A DNA stretch of 64,000 nt from Nocardioides sp. WS12 (GTDB lineage Bacteria > Actinomycetota > Actinomycetes > Propionibacteriales > Nocardioidaceae): assembly GCF_014108865.1 (NCBI RefSeq), contig NZ_CP053928.1:620001-684000 (forward strand), read 5' to 3'. Below, piece after piece: positions 18,000 to 25,200 of the stretch; the first letter of the stretch is position 1; the number at the start of each line of letters is the position of its first letter. The translations under genes and the position numbers were made by a program. Below the pieces are notes generated by a model. That model did no database searches and was not told the origin of the DNA. It worked only from the letters and a program-made list of their open reading frames with translations.

Positions 18000-18980
18000 G
18001 TGGAGCCGAAGTTCTCCCTGACCGCATATGTGGTTGTCATGAGTGTCACCGGGATCGCCGTGAGCGTGCTGTCCAACCCGCAGTTCGTGGTCTGGACATC
18101 GGTCAGTGTGTGGGCGTCCGGCCTCTTCCTCTGGTTGTCGTATCGATTTCGAACACGCTCGTACCCCAAGCGGCGGATGGCGCACCGAAAGGAGCTAGAC
18201 CGGTGGGTAGCAGGTCAGTGGGTCGGCCAGGCAGTGGCCTGCATCGGAGCCGTCGCACTGACTTCTTTCGAGGGTTGGCACGTTGAGGCAGTTCCGACGC
18301 CGGTCACACCGCTCCTTGTGGGCGCAATGCTTGGATCGGCAGCTGTCTTCGTGTCTGCTCTCGTCGACTGGTACTGGGTCCTTCCCAAGATCTCCGGCAT
18401 TACAGGTCCCTTGCCCTGCGTGAACGTGGCCGACGGTCAGTTCCGACTAGTGACCAAACTTTGGTTCGCCCATCGGGCAGCAGCAACGGCGATTGTCACA
18501 GTCATCCTTGCCGGTATCCCTGGCTATCTCGCGTCGACCTCGGACAGCGGTGCTGAAGGAGCTGCGTGGGCGATTCTTGGTGCCGCGCTCTCGATCGGCT
18601 ACGGCCGCGTCGGCGGCGATGTGATCTCGGCCTTTGCCTACTTCTTGAGTCCGCCGGTTCGTGTTGCGCGGGTGATCAAGGTACGGCCGGACCCTCGGTC
18701 TCACCAGCTCGAAGATGCTTTGATCATCGACGTCTCGATCCAAGGTGCCAACTACAAGACCTTTGCCCAGATAGAGGCAATGGCGGCGCCCGAGTTCGTT
18801 GAGCCAGGCACATTGATCAAGATCGGTGAGTTGTCCGATGTGATCACCTCTTCCCGCACGGCTCCCGCGTGCGTGGGCCCAGCAGATTGCATGGGCATGA
18901 ACTGGTACTGCTTCAGGAACCCGTCCGCGAGCACCCTTGCTGGGGCTAAGTCGGTGCCTGCTCCGTGGGGCGGCGACTGA
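18000..18980 (+). CDS. Polytopic membrane protein with soluble C-terminal domain
   Basis: The 326-residue protein starts at GTG 18000, preceded by AGGAAGTAGG. Hydrophobic helices are at about 8-26, 29-48, 73-91, 100-122, 157-178 and 186-217. They are followed by a soluble domain of about 110 residues (VARVIKVRPDPRS onward) containing three Cys near the end (CVGPADCMGMNWYC). No family was recognised. It is transcribed alone. Confidence 0.7.
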   Translation: MEPKFSLTAYVVVMSVTGIAVSVLSNPQFVVWTSVSVWASGLFLWLSYRFRTRSYPKRRMAHRKELDRWVAGQWVGQAVACIGAVALTSFEGWHVEAVPTPVTPLLVGAMLGSAAVFVSALVDWYWVLPKISGITGPLPCVNVADGQFRLVTKLWFAHRAAATAIVTVILAGIPGYLASTSDSGAEGAAWAILGAALSIGYGRVGGDVISAFAYFLSPPVRVARVIKVRPDPRSHQLEDALIIDVSIQGANYKTFAQIEAMAAPEFVEPGTLIKIGELSDVITSSRTAPACVGPADCMGMNWYCFRNPSASTLAGAKSVPAPWGGD

Positions 18981-19084
18981 TTGACGGTTGCTTGCTTGCT
19001 GGCTTCTCGATATGGACACGGACGCGCATTTAGTCAGCCGCCCAGCACCACAGCGGCAGTTTCAACAGCCTCGTCCGCGGGCCG

Positions 19085-19780
19085 TCACGTAGCGGCGCCA
19101 GTCCTGCCGAGGCGAGTCGCCGCGAAATCTCCCTGCCGGACGAGTTGGGCGCCGATCATTGCCAGCCAGGCGGCGAAAAGCGTGAAGGCGAAGTAGCGCG
19201 AGAGCTGCGCAACTTCATCGACGGCGGTGCCGGCAAATGAGACCAACATCAGAGGCGCCATGACTTGGGAGACCCTGATCGCGGATGGCGCTGCACCGGC
19301 CGGACGTCCATAGCCATGCAGCGCGGCCGCGGCAGTCGTACACAACGGAATAAGTGGATAGAAGCCGTTATGAATCGCGGCGTGCCACGACCCGTTCGCC
19401 GTGCCAGGTAGGTCGGCGGGAAAGGCAACCGCTGCCAGCCCGACGGCCCCAGCGCCAATGAGCATGCCAACCCCTCGACCTCGACGGTCGCCCGATGCCT
19501 GGAACACTGCGGCGGCCTGGGCACCAATCGCAACCGCCGAACATGCGAACGCTGCAGACAACACCCAGCCGTCCGGCCCGAGCGCCAACAGACTTGGCCA
19601 CTGCGTGTCGGTACGTCCAACGGGAGACCAGCCCACACGATCGAGGAAGTCGCGCTGCCTTAACGTGAGTCCGGCCATGACCCCCGGCAACAAGGCGCTG
19701 GCAATCATTCCAGCTCGTCCACAAAGGCGGAGCAATCCAGGCTTCACCCAACTGACCGTAGTGCGTCTAGCTTGCAACAT
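19085..19780 (-). CDS. DUF998-like integral membrane protein
   Basis: The 231-residue protein starts at ATG 19780 on the minus strand with AGGAGG about 10 nt upstream. It has six or seven hydrophobic helices and short loops, and the pattern NGFYPLIPLCTTAAAALHGYGRP resembles the DUF998 family of small actinobacterial membrane proteins. Function unknown. It lies just upstream of, and divergent from, the IS21-disrupted HEPN-like gene. Confidence 0.65.
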   Translation of the reverse strand: MLQARRTTVSWVKPGLLRLCGRAGMIASALLPGVMAGLTLRQRDFLDRVGWSPVGRTDTQWPSLLALGPDGWVLSAAFACSAVAIGAQAAAVFQASGDRRGRGVGMLIGAGAVGLAAVAFPADLPGTANGSWHAAIHNGFYPLIPLCTTAAAALHGYGRPAGAAPSAIRVSQVMAPLMLVSFAGTAVDEVAQLSRYFAFTLFAAWLAMIGAQLVRQGDFAATRLGRTGAAT

Positions 19781-19968
19781 GCTTTGATTCGCCTCCTGCC
19801 GTCGGGGATTGCATTACCCGCTTGGGCGATCGACGCGCGCCCCTCACGAAGACGTCTGGCCGATCGCCGCAACCACTGTTTCGGACTAGCCTCCAAGGCA
19901 TGAATCATGACGAGCATCTGCGCCTTCTCGGTGAAGCCACTGGGAGGAGTCAGCAACTCGAGCTATGT

Positions 19969-20031
19969 ACAGCTGTCGGCAACGCTCTAAAACGAGGCCG
20001 ATGCGACGCTCGAAAACGAGGCCACCGGTTC
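19969..20031. repeat. IS21 left end: target duplication plus tandem terminal repeats
   Basis: ACAGC (19969-19973) is one copy of the target duplication. From 19974 the terminal sequence TGTCGGCAACGCT is followed by two spaced copies of an AAAACGAGGCC block (about 19988-19999 and 20015-20026), probable IstA binding sites. Confidence 0.85.
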
Positions 20032-20039
20032 GTTGACTT

Positions 20040-20849
20040 CTAGTCTGCCGGGTCTTGGGTTCTGATGCTGGGCAAGGTGTCGATTCCGCGGTTGCGTAGT
20101 CGGTAGCTGGCGCCCTTCAGGGTGAGGACGTCGGCGTGGTGAACGACGCGATCGATCATCGCGGCAGCGACGGCCTGGTCGCCGAACACGCCGCCCCAGC
20201 CGCTGAAGGGCAGGTTGGATGTGAGGATCAGCGAGGCGTGTTCGTAGCGGGACGAGACGAGTTGGAAGAACAGGTTGGCGGCGTCTTGCTCGAAGGGCAG
20301 GTAGCCGACCTCGTCGACGATGATCAGCCCGTAGCGCCGCAGCCGTGCGAGCTCTTGGGGTAGTCGTCCGGCGCGGTGTGCTTCGGTGAGTCGGGTGACC
20401 CATTCGGTCGCCGTTGCGAACAGCACCCGGTGGCCGTGGTTCGCCGCAGCGATTCCCAGGCCGGTGGCCAGGTGGGTCTTGCCGGTGCCGGGCGGGCCGA
20501 GCAGGACGACGTTGCGGGCTTCGGTGAGGAATCCGCCTGATGCCAGTGATCCGATCTGTTGACGCACCGAGGGTTGGGCGTCCCAGTCGAACTCCTCGAT
20601 CGTCTTCGGTGCTGCGAACCCCGCGGCACGGATCCGCAGTCGGGCACCGGACGCGTTGCGGGCGGCGACCTCGCGGTCGAGGACAGCGGCGAGGTACTCC
20701 TCGTGGGTCCATCCGGCATCGCGGGCGTGGTCGGCCAACCGGCCGGCGGCTTCGGTGATCCGAGGTGCCTTCAGCGCCGACGCCAGGTAGGTCAGCTGCT
20801 TGAGTGCTTCGGTTGCGTCGCTCTTCGTCTTGCTACTGCTGGTCGCCAT
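20040..20849 (-). CDS. istB: IS21 helper ATPase IstB
   Basis: A 269-residue AAA+ protein on the minus strand. Walker A is seen as LGPPGTGKTHLATGLG and Walker B as LIIVDEVGYLPF. The length and the FDWDAQPSV stretch before the ATPase core are typical of IstB. The ATG shares one base with the istA stop (TGATG), so translation is coupled. IstB stimulates IstA-mediated transposition and influences target choice. Confidence 0.95.
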   Translation of the reverse strand: MATSSSKTKSDATEALKQLTYLASALKAPRITEAAGRLADHARDAGWTHEEYLAAVLDREVAARNASGARLRIRAAGFAAPKTIEEFDWDAQPSVRQQIGSLASGGFLTEARNVVLLGPPGTGKTHLATGLGIAAANHGHRVLFATATEWVTRLTEAHRAGRLPQELARLRRYGLIIVDEVGYLPFEQDAANLFFQLVSSRYEHASLILTSNLPFSGWGGVFGDQAVAAAMIDRVVHHADVLTLKGASYRLRNRGIDTLPSIRTQDPAD

Positions 20850-22129
20850 CAGGCCACCTCCTCACCATCGACACCATCGGCAGGACCATCGCTGACGCCA
20901 CCGTCGCTCAGGGCGTTGGTGAGGCCGCCGTTGATGAGGCCGAAGGCGCGGTCGTAGTCGGCCAGGTCCCGCACCAGGCCGTCATCAGGGTCTGGTGCGG
21001 GTCGGGGTTGTTGGTACTGCTCGCGCAGGACCTTCGCCGCAGCGATGTGGGCGGGGTCGGTGATGGTCATCCCGCGTGCCCAGACCCGGTCGTGGGCCGC
21101 GACGAGGCGAGCTTCGTGGCGGACTTCGACCCTGGTCAGGTCCGCATGGACGTCGACGAACCTGCCGATCACCGCGGGATCGACCGAGTAGTCGTTGCTG
21201 TCGACGCGGACGTAGTAGTCGCGTCCCAGCCGGACCCGGTTGATCCACCCCACCGTCGGCGGCACCGGGGGCAGGGGCAGCATCGCGGCCCGGTCGGCGT
21301 TGAGCAGATCGACCGGTCGGGTCTTGATCGTGCGCACGATGCGGGTGTTCGCCTTGGTCAGCCAATCAGCGAACTGGGCGTTGAAGTCGGCCGGTGAGGT
21401 GAAGTCACGACCAGGCATGAAGGAGGTCTCGAAGAATCCGTTCCTGCGTTCGACGATGCCCTTCGATTCGGGGTCATAGGGCTTGAGTCGCTGCAGCGTG
21501 GTGGCCAGGGTGCCGGTGAAGGCACCGACCCCGTCGGCATGCCGCTTGCCGCGGCCGATGCCGGACTCGTTGTCCCAGATCAGCCTGCGTGGGACACGGC
21601 CGAGCAGCTGCAGCAGCATCCACATCGCCAGCAACAGGTCCTCGGTGTGCCGGGTCGGGATCATTCGTCCGACCATGAAGCGGGAGTGCGCCGCGGTGAT
21701 CACCATGACTGGCAGCAACTTTGTCGTGCCGTCCTCGAGCGGGATCTTCTTCGGCGGGAACCACAGATCGCACTGCGCCGCGTCACCTGGCAGCCACGTC
21801 AACCGATCCGAAGGGTCAACCTGTCTGTGGTCAGGCCGCAGCTGGCGGACGTTGTCACGGAACCAAGTGATCGACCCGGTCCAGCCGACGCGTTCGGCGA
21901 TGACCGTCGCCGGCATGTCCGGCGTCTTGGCCAGCAGTTGACGCACCGCTGGTTCGAACGCAGCAAACGATGTCGGCACCGCTGGTCGCTCGTACTTCGG
22001 TGGCGCGTCCGATGCCACCGCCCGTGCCACGGTCGACCGTCCGACGCCCAGGTCCCGTGCGACCTGACGCTGCGGAACACCGTCCGCAACCAGCCGCCGG
22101 ATCAAAGCCCAATCCTCCACAGAGATCAC
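20849..22129 (-). CDS. istA: IS21 transposase IstA
   Basis: A 426-residue DDE transposase. The N-terminal helix-turn-helix is clear (VPQRQVARDLGVGRSTVARA). The catalytic triad is most likely D121 (QCDLWFP), D186 (IWDNESG) and E227 (KGIVERRNGFFE). A C-terminal beta-rich region follows (YYVRVDSNDYSVDPAVIGR). It is full length with no frameshift. Confidence 0.95.
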   Translation of the reverse strand: MISVEDWALIRRLVADGVPQRQVARDLGVGRSTVARAVASDAPPKYERPAVPTSFAAFEPAVRQLLAKTPDMPATVIAERVGWTGSITWFRDNVRQLRPDHRQVDPSDRLTWLPGDAAQCDLWFPPKKIPLEDGTTKLLPVMVITAAHSRFMVGRMIPTRHTEDLLLAMWMLLQLLGRVPRRLIWDNESGIGRGKRHADGVGAFTGTLATTLQRLKPYDPESKGIVERRNGFFETSFMPGRDFTSPADFNAQFADWLTKANTRIVRTIKTRPVDLLNADRAAMLPLPPVPPTVGWINRVRLGRDYYVRVDSNDYSVDPAVIGRFVDVHADLTRVEVRHEARLVAAHDRVWARGMTITDPAHIAAAKVLREQYQQPRPAPDPDDGLVRDLADYDRAFGLINGGLTNALSDGGVSDGPADGVDGEEVA

Positions 22130-22139
22130 CCATCCAATC

Positions 22140-22203
22140 TGTCTGGGTGGCCTCGTTTCCGACCGTCGCTATGGCCTCGTTTTCAAGCGTCGTCGACAAC
22201 AGC
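22140..22203. repeat. IS21 right end: tandem terminal repeats plus target duplication
   Basis: Inverted copies of the left-end blocks (GGCCTCGTTT at about 22149 and 22174) precede the terminus CGTCGTCGACA ending at 22198. ACAGC at 22199-22203 is the second copy of the target duplication. Confidence 0.85.
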
Positions 22204-22583
22204 TCAGTTGCTAGCGCGGGCTCTGATCGTTTCTGAATCAAGTGGTCGTCTTCTTGCGAGCAAGATGGGACAGGCGGCTGCACTGCAGGTTCTGGCCGAA
22301 CTTGCCGATCGGCGCGACTGCGGGAACCTGGACCCGATCGCTTTGGCGAGTTGGGTCGCTGTTGCCCGACGTGCGAACAAGGCACGGAATCATGTGATGC
22401 ACTCGCCCTGGGTCATCGACCAAGGTGCAGACACCGTGTCGGTTCTCGTCAACGGATCGATGAAGATGGCTTCCCGCAGTGACGATGACCTGCGCGAAGA
22501 CATCAACGACCTTGCCAGGGCGGTGATCCGGGCGAGCAACCTTCTGGCCTCAGGCAGCACGGTCAGTGATGCCGGTCATGCCT

Positions 22584-22632
22584 AGGGCAGACCCTGAGCC
22601 AAGGGCAGACCCTGACGACCTCAGGGTCTGCT
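22584..22632 (+). terminator. Hairpin with duplicated left arm after the disrupted gene
   Basis: Starting within the stop codon, AGGGCAGACCCTGA occurs twice in direct orientation (22584-22597, 22602-22615) and then inverted as TCAGGGTCTGCT (22621-22632). The second copy and the inverted copy can form a perfect stem with a short loop. No T-run follows. It is probably a transcription terminator, unusual in having two competing left arms. Confidence 0.6.
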
Positions 22633-22793
22633 GACGCGTCGAGCAGCAGTGCGGCCTCGATATCCCCAAGGGCACCACGAAAGGCGTACACGGTGATCCT
22701 CGATGGAACACCGTCCAACCCGCACTGAAGGTGCGTCAGAGAGTTTTGGCTGTCACGTTCCTTTGGTTTCCCCGGTGACGGGGGCCGCGGTCG

Positions 22794-23162
22794 CTACTGG
22801 TGCATCAGGACCTGGCTGCGAAGGAATGTTAGGTCAGCAGTGAGGCTGCGGCCGCGAGCGGTCGTTTGTCGGCCGCGGCTGTTTACAGGGAGTGCGGAGA
22901 GTTCGTCCTCCAGCGCTCCGATCCTGTCGTTGAGTATGCGTAGTCGGCGGCGTGCCTCGGCGGCGTGTGCCTCACCGCAAAAGCGGGCTAGGCGCTTCTC
23001 TGCAGTCCTCAGCAGAAGGATCCCGCACTCCGGGAGCCGACATGTGTAGGTGAGGCCACGTCGTCGGTCGGAATGCAGCCAGGCCAAGTCGGGATCGTCG
23101 CACAGAGTGCCCTCGTAGAGCATCCTGTGTGCGTATCGTTTCTCGAGACTTGTCAGGCCCAT
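22794..23162 (-). CDS. Small Cys/His-containing protein, possible transposon accessory
   Basis: The 122-residue protein starts at ATG 23162 on the minus strand (MGLTSLEKRYAHRMLYEGTL). The middle part holds TCRLPECG and, 21 residues on, RFCGEAHAAE, which could form a zinc site. The C-terminus is helical and basic (RRLRILNDRIGALEDEL). No recognised family. It lies between the IS21 scar and the Tn7-like module, transcribed away from the latter. Confidence 0.5.
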   Translation of the reverse strand: MGLTSLEKRYAHRMLYEGTLCDDPDLAWLHSDRRRGLTYTCRLPECGILLLRTAEKRLARFCGEAHAAEARRRLRILNDRIGALEDELSALPVNSRGRQTTARGRSLTADLTFLRSQVLMHQ

Positions 23163-23557
23163 AGCCACATTCTGCCGGTTGTCGGGACTGATGCAAAGGT
23201 TATGCCATCTCCTTAGGGGAGATCTGGTTCCATCAGACGTCCACGTCAAAGGACATCAGTTTCTGTCAGACGACCGCCTATGCATCCCGATTGTCAAGGC
23301 AGTCCGAGGCTCAGAGTGCAGCGCTTCTGTTGCGTCGAGCAGACCGGAAGCCGGTAGACGAAGAATGTTTTGCCACGGTTCGAGGGCTGCGCTGCGGAGA
23401 CGGAGGGGTTATAGTCCGATCAACAACTGACGATTTTCTTGAAGAGCCGGAACCGACCTTGCGCCCAAAAAGGGGAGGGCGCGAGGCCGGGGACTGTTGG
23501 CGCAGTCCACACCGGCCTCGCTTGACGACGTCATTGGGACACCACCTAAGGAGCACA
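23163..23557. other. Divergent intergenic region upstream of Tn7-like module
   Basis: About 395 bp. Frames here lack coding character. The segment 23230-23275 repeats short words (CATCAGACG, GTCAGACGAC, ACATCAG) and could include transposase-binding repeats, but I could not match them to an opposite end near 31.7-31.9 kb. The promoter of the Tn7-like operon should lie here, since the first gene's ribosome binding site is at about 23548. Confidence 0.35.
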
Positions 23558-24040
23558 ATGACAACGCCCGACCCCATTTTGGCGGATGCAACCCTTTCGC
23601 ACCACTTCGGAAGCACCTACGCGTGTCGTCAGGAATCCGCGACCGAAGCGCCCGCGCCGGCCACCCTCGACGAGGCACAGGTGGCTGCTCATCGCGACCA
23701 CACGACCCCTCATCAGCCCGTCCCGGATAACCGGGCGCCGATAAGGCCGAAGCCCCACTCGGAAGGCGCGGGGGAGCAGCCGACCGGAGACTGCCGCAGC
23801 GCGAATGGAACCGCTGTCGTCGAACAGTTCGACCATGCCGACCCGAACGAACAGGCGGGGCCGGCAGGACTCGGGCCGCATGACGGACCTTGGCTTGTGT
23901 TGTTGGACGGTGACATCGCTGACGTTGCTGGATGCATGTACGAGGCGAGGTTGATGGCCCGCCATCTGGCCGACGTCAACGAATCCGTCGGGCAATGGAA
24001 GGTCATCGAAGTGGTCCCGGCAGCTTCGCACCTGAGTTGA
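23558..24040 (+). CDS. Hypothetical protein heading the Tn7-like operon
   Basis: A 160-residue protein starting at ATG 23558, chosen for the AAGGAG ribosome binding site just upstream. The N-terminal two thirds are low-complexity and probably disordered (Pro, His, Ala, Glu-rich). The C-terminal 50 residues look folded (GPWLVLLDGDIADVAGCMYE, QWKVIEVVPA). It lies 3 bp before the TnsA-like gene, so it is probably co-transcribed and may be a transposon accessory protein. No family was recognised. Confidence 0.6.
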   Translation: MTTPDPILADATLSHHFGSTYACRQESATEAPAPATLDEAQVAAHRDHTTPHQPVPDNRAPIRPKPHSEGAGEQPTGDCRSANGTAVVEQFDHADPNEQAGPAGLGPHDGPWLVLLDGDIADVAGCMYEARLMARHLADVNESVGQWKVIEVVPAASHLS

Positions 24041-24043
24041 CGC

Positions 24044-25135
24044 ATGTCCGCCCAACTCCCGGCGTTCGACGACAGCGGGGCCAACAGCAGCTCCCGATCG
24101 AAGGATCAGGTCGACCGGTCTGTCCCGGCTTCTCGGCAGACGCTGCAGGTCCCCCCGCTTGATCGATACCGAACGCCTTCCGTTCTGCGGGCCCCCATCG
24201 TTGGACAACGCAAAGGAACGAAGTCAGCCTTCACCGAACGCCGGACCGGTTCGGTCGTGGGCGCCGCTCGCCTTCCGCTGCTACTCGAGCTCCTCAGTGA
24301 CGACAAGCTGAGGCGCACGGTGGCACAACAGACACGAATCCAGATCCGGGAACGTGGCAAGGCGAAGGAGGTCGACCTCAGCGATCTGGTCGAAGCGAAT
24401 GTCCGGAGCATGCAGGAGGTCCGACGACCAGCCGCCTGGGCTAGACGTTCGACCCCATCGGGCCTGTTCATCCAACGCGCGAAAGTGCTCGACGACGAGA
24501 CCGGCGGACAGGTGCCAGGTAGCGACGACTACATGGTCTGGCACGAATCGGCACTTGAGAACGGGCACCTCATCGTGGTCGCGGCCGACGCACGATTCGC
24601 TGCCTTCACGACCCAGGCACTGGACCTCCAATGGAGCCATAAGGGAATGGAACTCCAGCACCTTCCGGACCTGATTGTGGAACTTCGATCCGGAGAAACG
24701 ATGGTTATCGACTGTCGCGACGCGGACTACCGAGATGACGAAACCTTCATTGCACAGGTGGCTCTGACTGCGTCACTGTGCCGCGAGATCGGTTGGCGAT
24801 ACGAGCTGTGGGATCGCTTGCCCAAGCAACTCGACTGCAATCTGCGCGACCTTGAGAATTTCGTCATCGTGGAGACGTCAGTCGGCGACGCCTCTCGCGA
24901 CCTCTCCGGTCACTGTCCCGACGGGTTCCGCACGGTGGCTGGCTTCAGGGCCTACGCACAATCGCGACTCGACCGAGGGGACGCTACTGCTGCCCTCAAG
25001 CACGCGCTGTGGTGCGGCTACGTGCAGACCGACCTGACCTGCGCGATCCAAATGCACACCGAACTCTTCCCGAGCGACGAGCACGAACCGGGACTGGTCC
25101 TCGACGGACCCTGGCGAGAGGTCGTGGTCGCATGA
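24044..25135 (+). CDS. TnsA-like transposase endonuclease subunit
   Basis: The 363-residue protein starts at ATG 24044. The region 160-260 has the nuclease pattern of TnsA-like heteromeric transposase subunits: E168 in VWHESALENG, D209 in QHLPDLIVELRSG, and D223/R225 in MVIDCRD, where classical TnsA has QxK. The N-terminal 150 residues are less conserved in look. TnsA makes the 5' cuts that free the element from the donor and works with TnsB. The context (directly before TnsB and TnsC) supports the call. The Arg in place of the active-site Lys needs checking against actinobacterial relatives. Confidence 0.8.
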   Translation: MSAQLPAFDDSGANSSSRSKDQVDRSVPASRQTLQVPPLDRYRTPSVLRAPIVGQRKGTKSAFTERRTGSVVGAARLPLLLELLSDDKLRRTVAQQTRIQIRERGKAKEVDLSDLVEANVRSMQEVRRPAAWARRSTPSGLFIQRAKVLDDETGGQVPGSDDYMVWHESALENGHLIVVAADARFAAFTTQALDLQWSHKGMELQHLPDLIVELRSGETMVIDCRDADYRDDETFIAQVALTASLCREIGWRYELWDRLPKQLDCNLRDLENFVIVETSVGDASRDLSGHCPDGFRTVAGFRAYAQSRLDRGDATAALKHALWCGYVQTDLTCAIQMHTELFPSDEHEPGLVLDGPWREVVVA

Positions 25136-25200
25136 GCCGCAACAACCACACCATTCGATTTGAGACGAGCATGCAGACAGCCGCTGGTGGGCCGAGCTGA
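25132..25200 (+). CDS. 22-codon frame bridging tnsA-like and tnsB-like genes
   Basis: The ATG at 25132 overlaps the TnsA-like stop (ATGA), and the TGA at 25198-25200 shares its last base with the TnsB-like ATG (TGATG). The frame exactly fills the 64-bp gap and encodes a 22-residue peptide. It may exist to carry ribosomes from tnsA to tnsB rather than to make a functional peptide. Confidence 0.4.
   Translation: MSRNNHTIRFETSMQTAAGGPS

Larger units (their letters stand above)
19974..22198. mobile_element. Intact IS21-family insertion sequence
   Basis: The 2,225-bp element has ends TGTCGGCAACGC (left) and the complement TGTCGACGACGC (right), both followed inwards by repeated blocks containing AAAACGAGGCC, the multiple terminal repeats typical of IS21. 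It is flanked by a 5-bp target duplication ACAGC (19969-19973 and 22199-22203). It carries istA and istB on the minus strand in a single overlapping unit. Both genes look complete, so the element may be mobile. The insertion inactivates the HEPN-like gene. Confidence 0.95.
19900..22585 (+). pseudogene. HEPN-like gene (RX4H) disrupted by an IS21 element
   Basis: The gene starts at ATG 19900 (MNHDEHLRLLGEATG) and is cut after codon 24 by the IS element at 19974-22198. It resumes at 22204 and ends at TAG 22583-22585. Removing the IS and one copy of the 5-bp duplication restores an uninterrupted frame of 151 residues. The restored product contains the motif RNHVMH in KARNHVMHSPWV, an RX4H signature of HEPN proteins, which are often RNases or abortive-infection effectors. 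A truncated relative lies at 6570-6839. As it stands the gene cannot make full-length protein. Confidence 0.85.
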
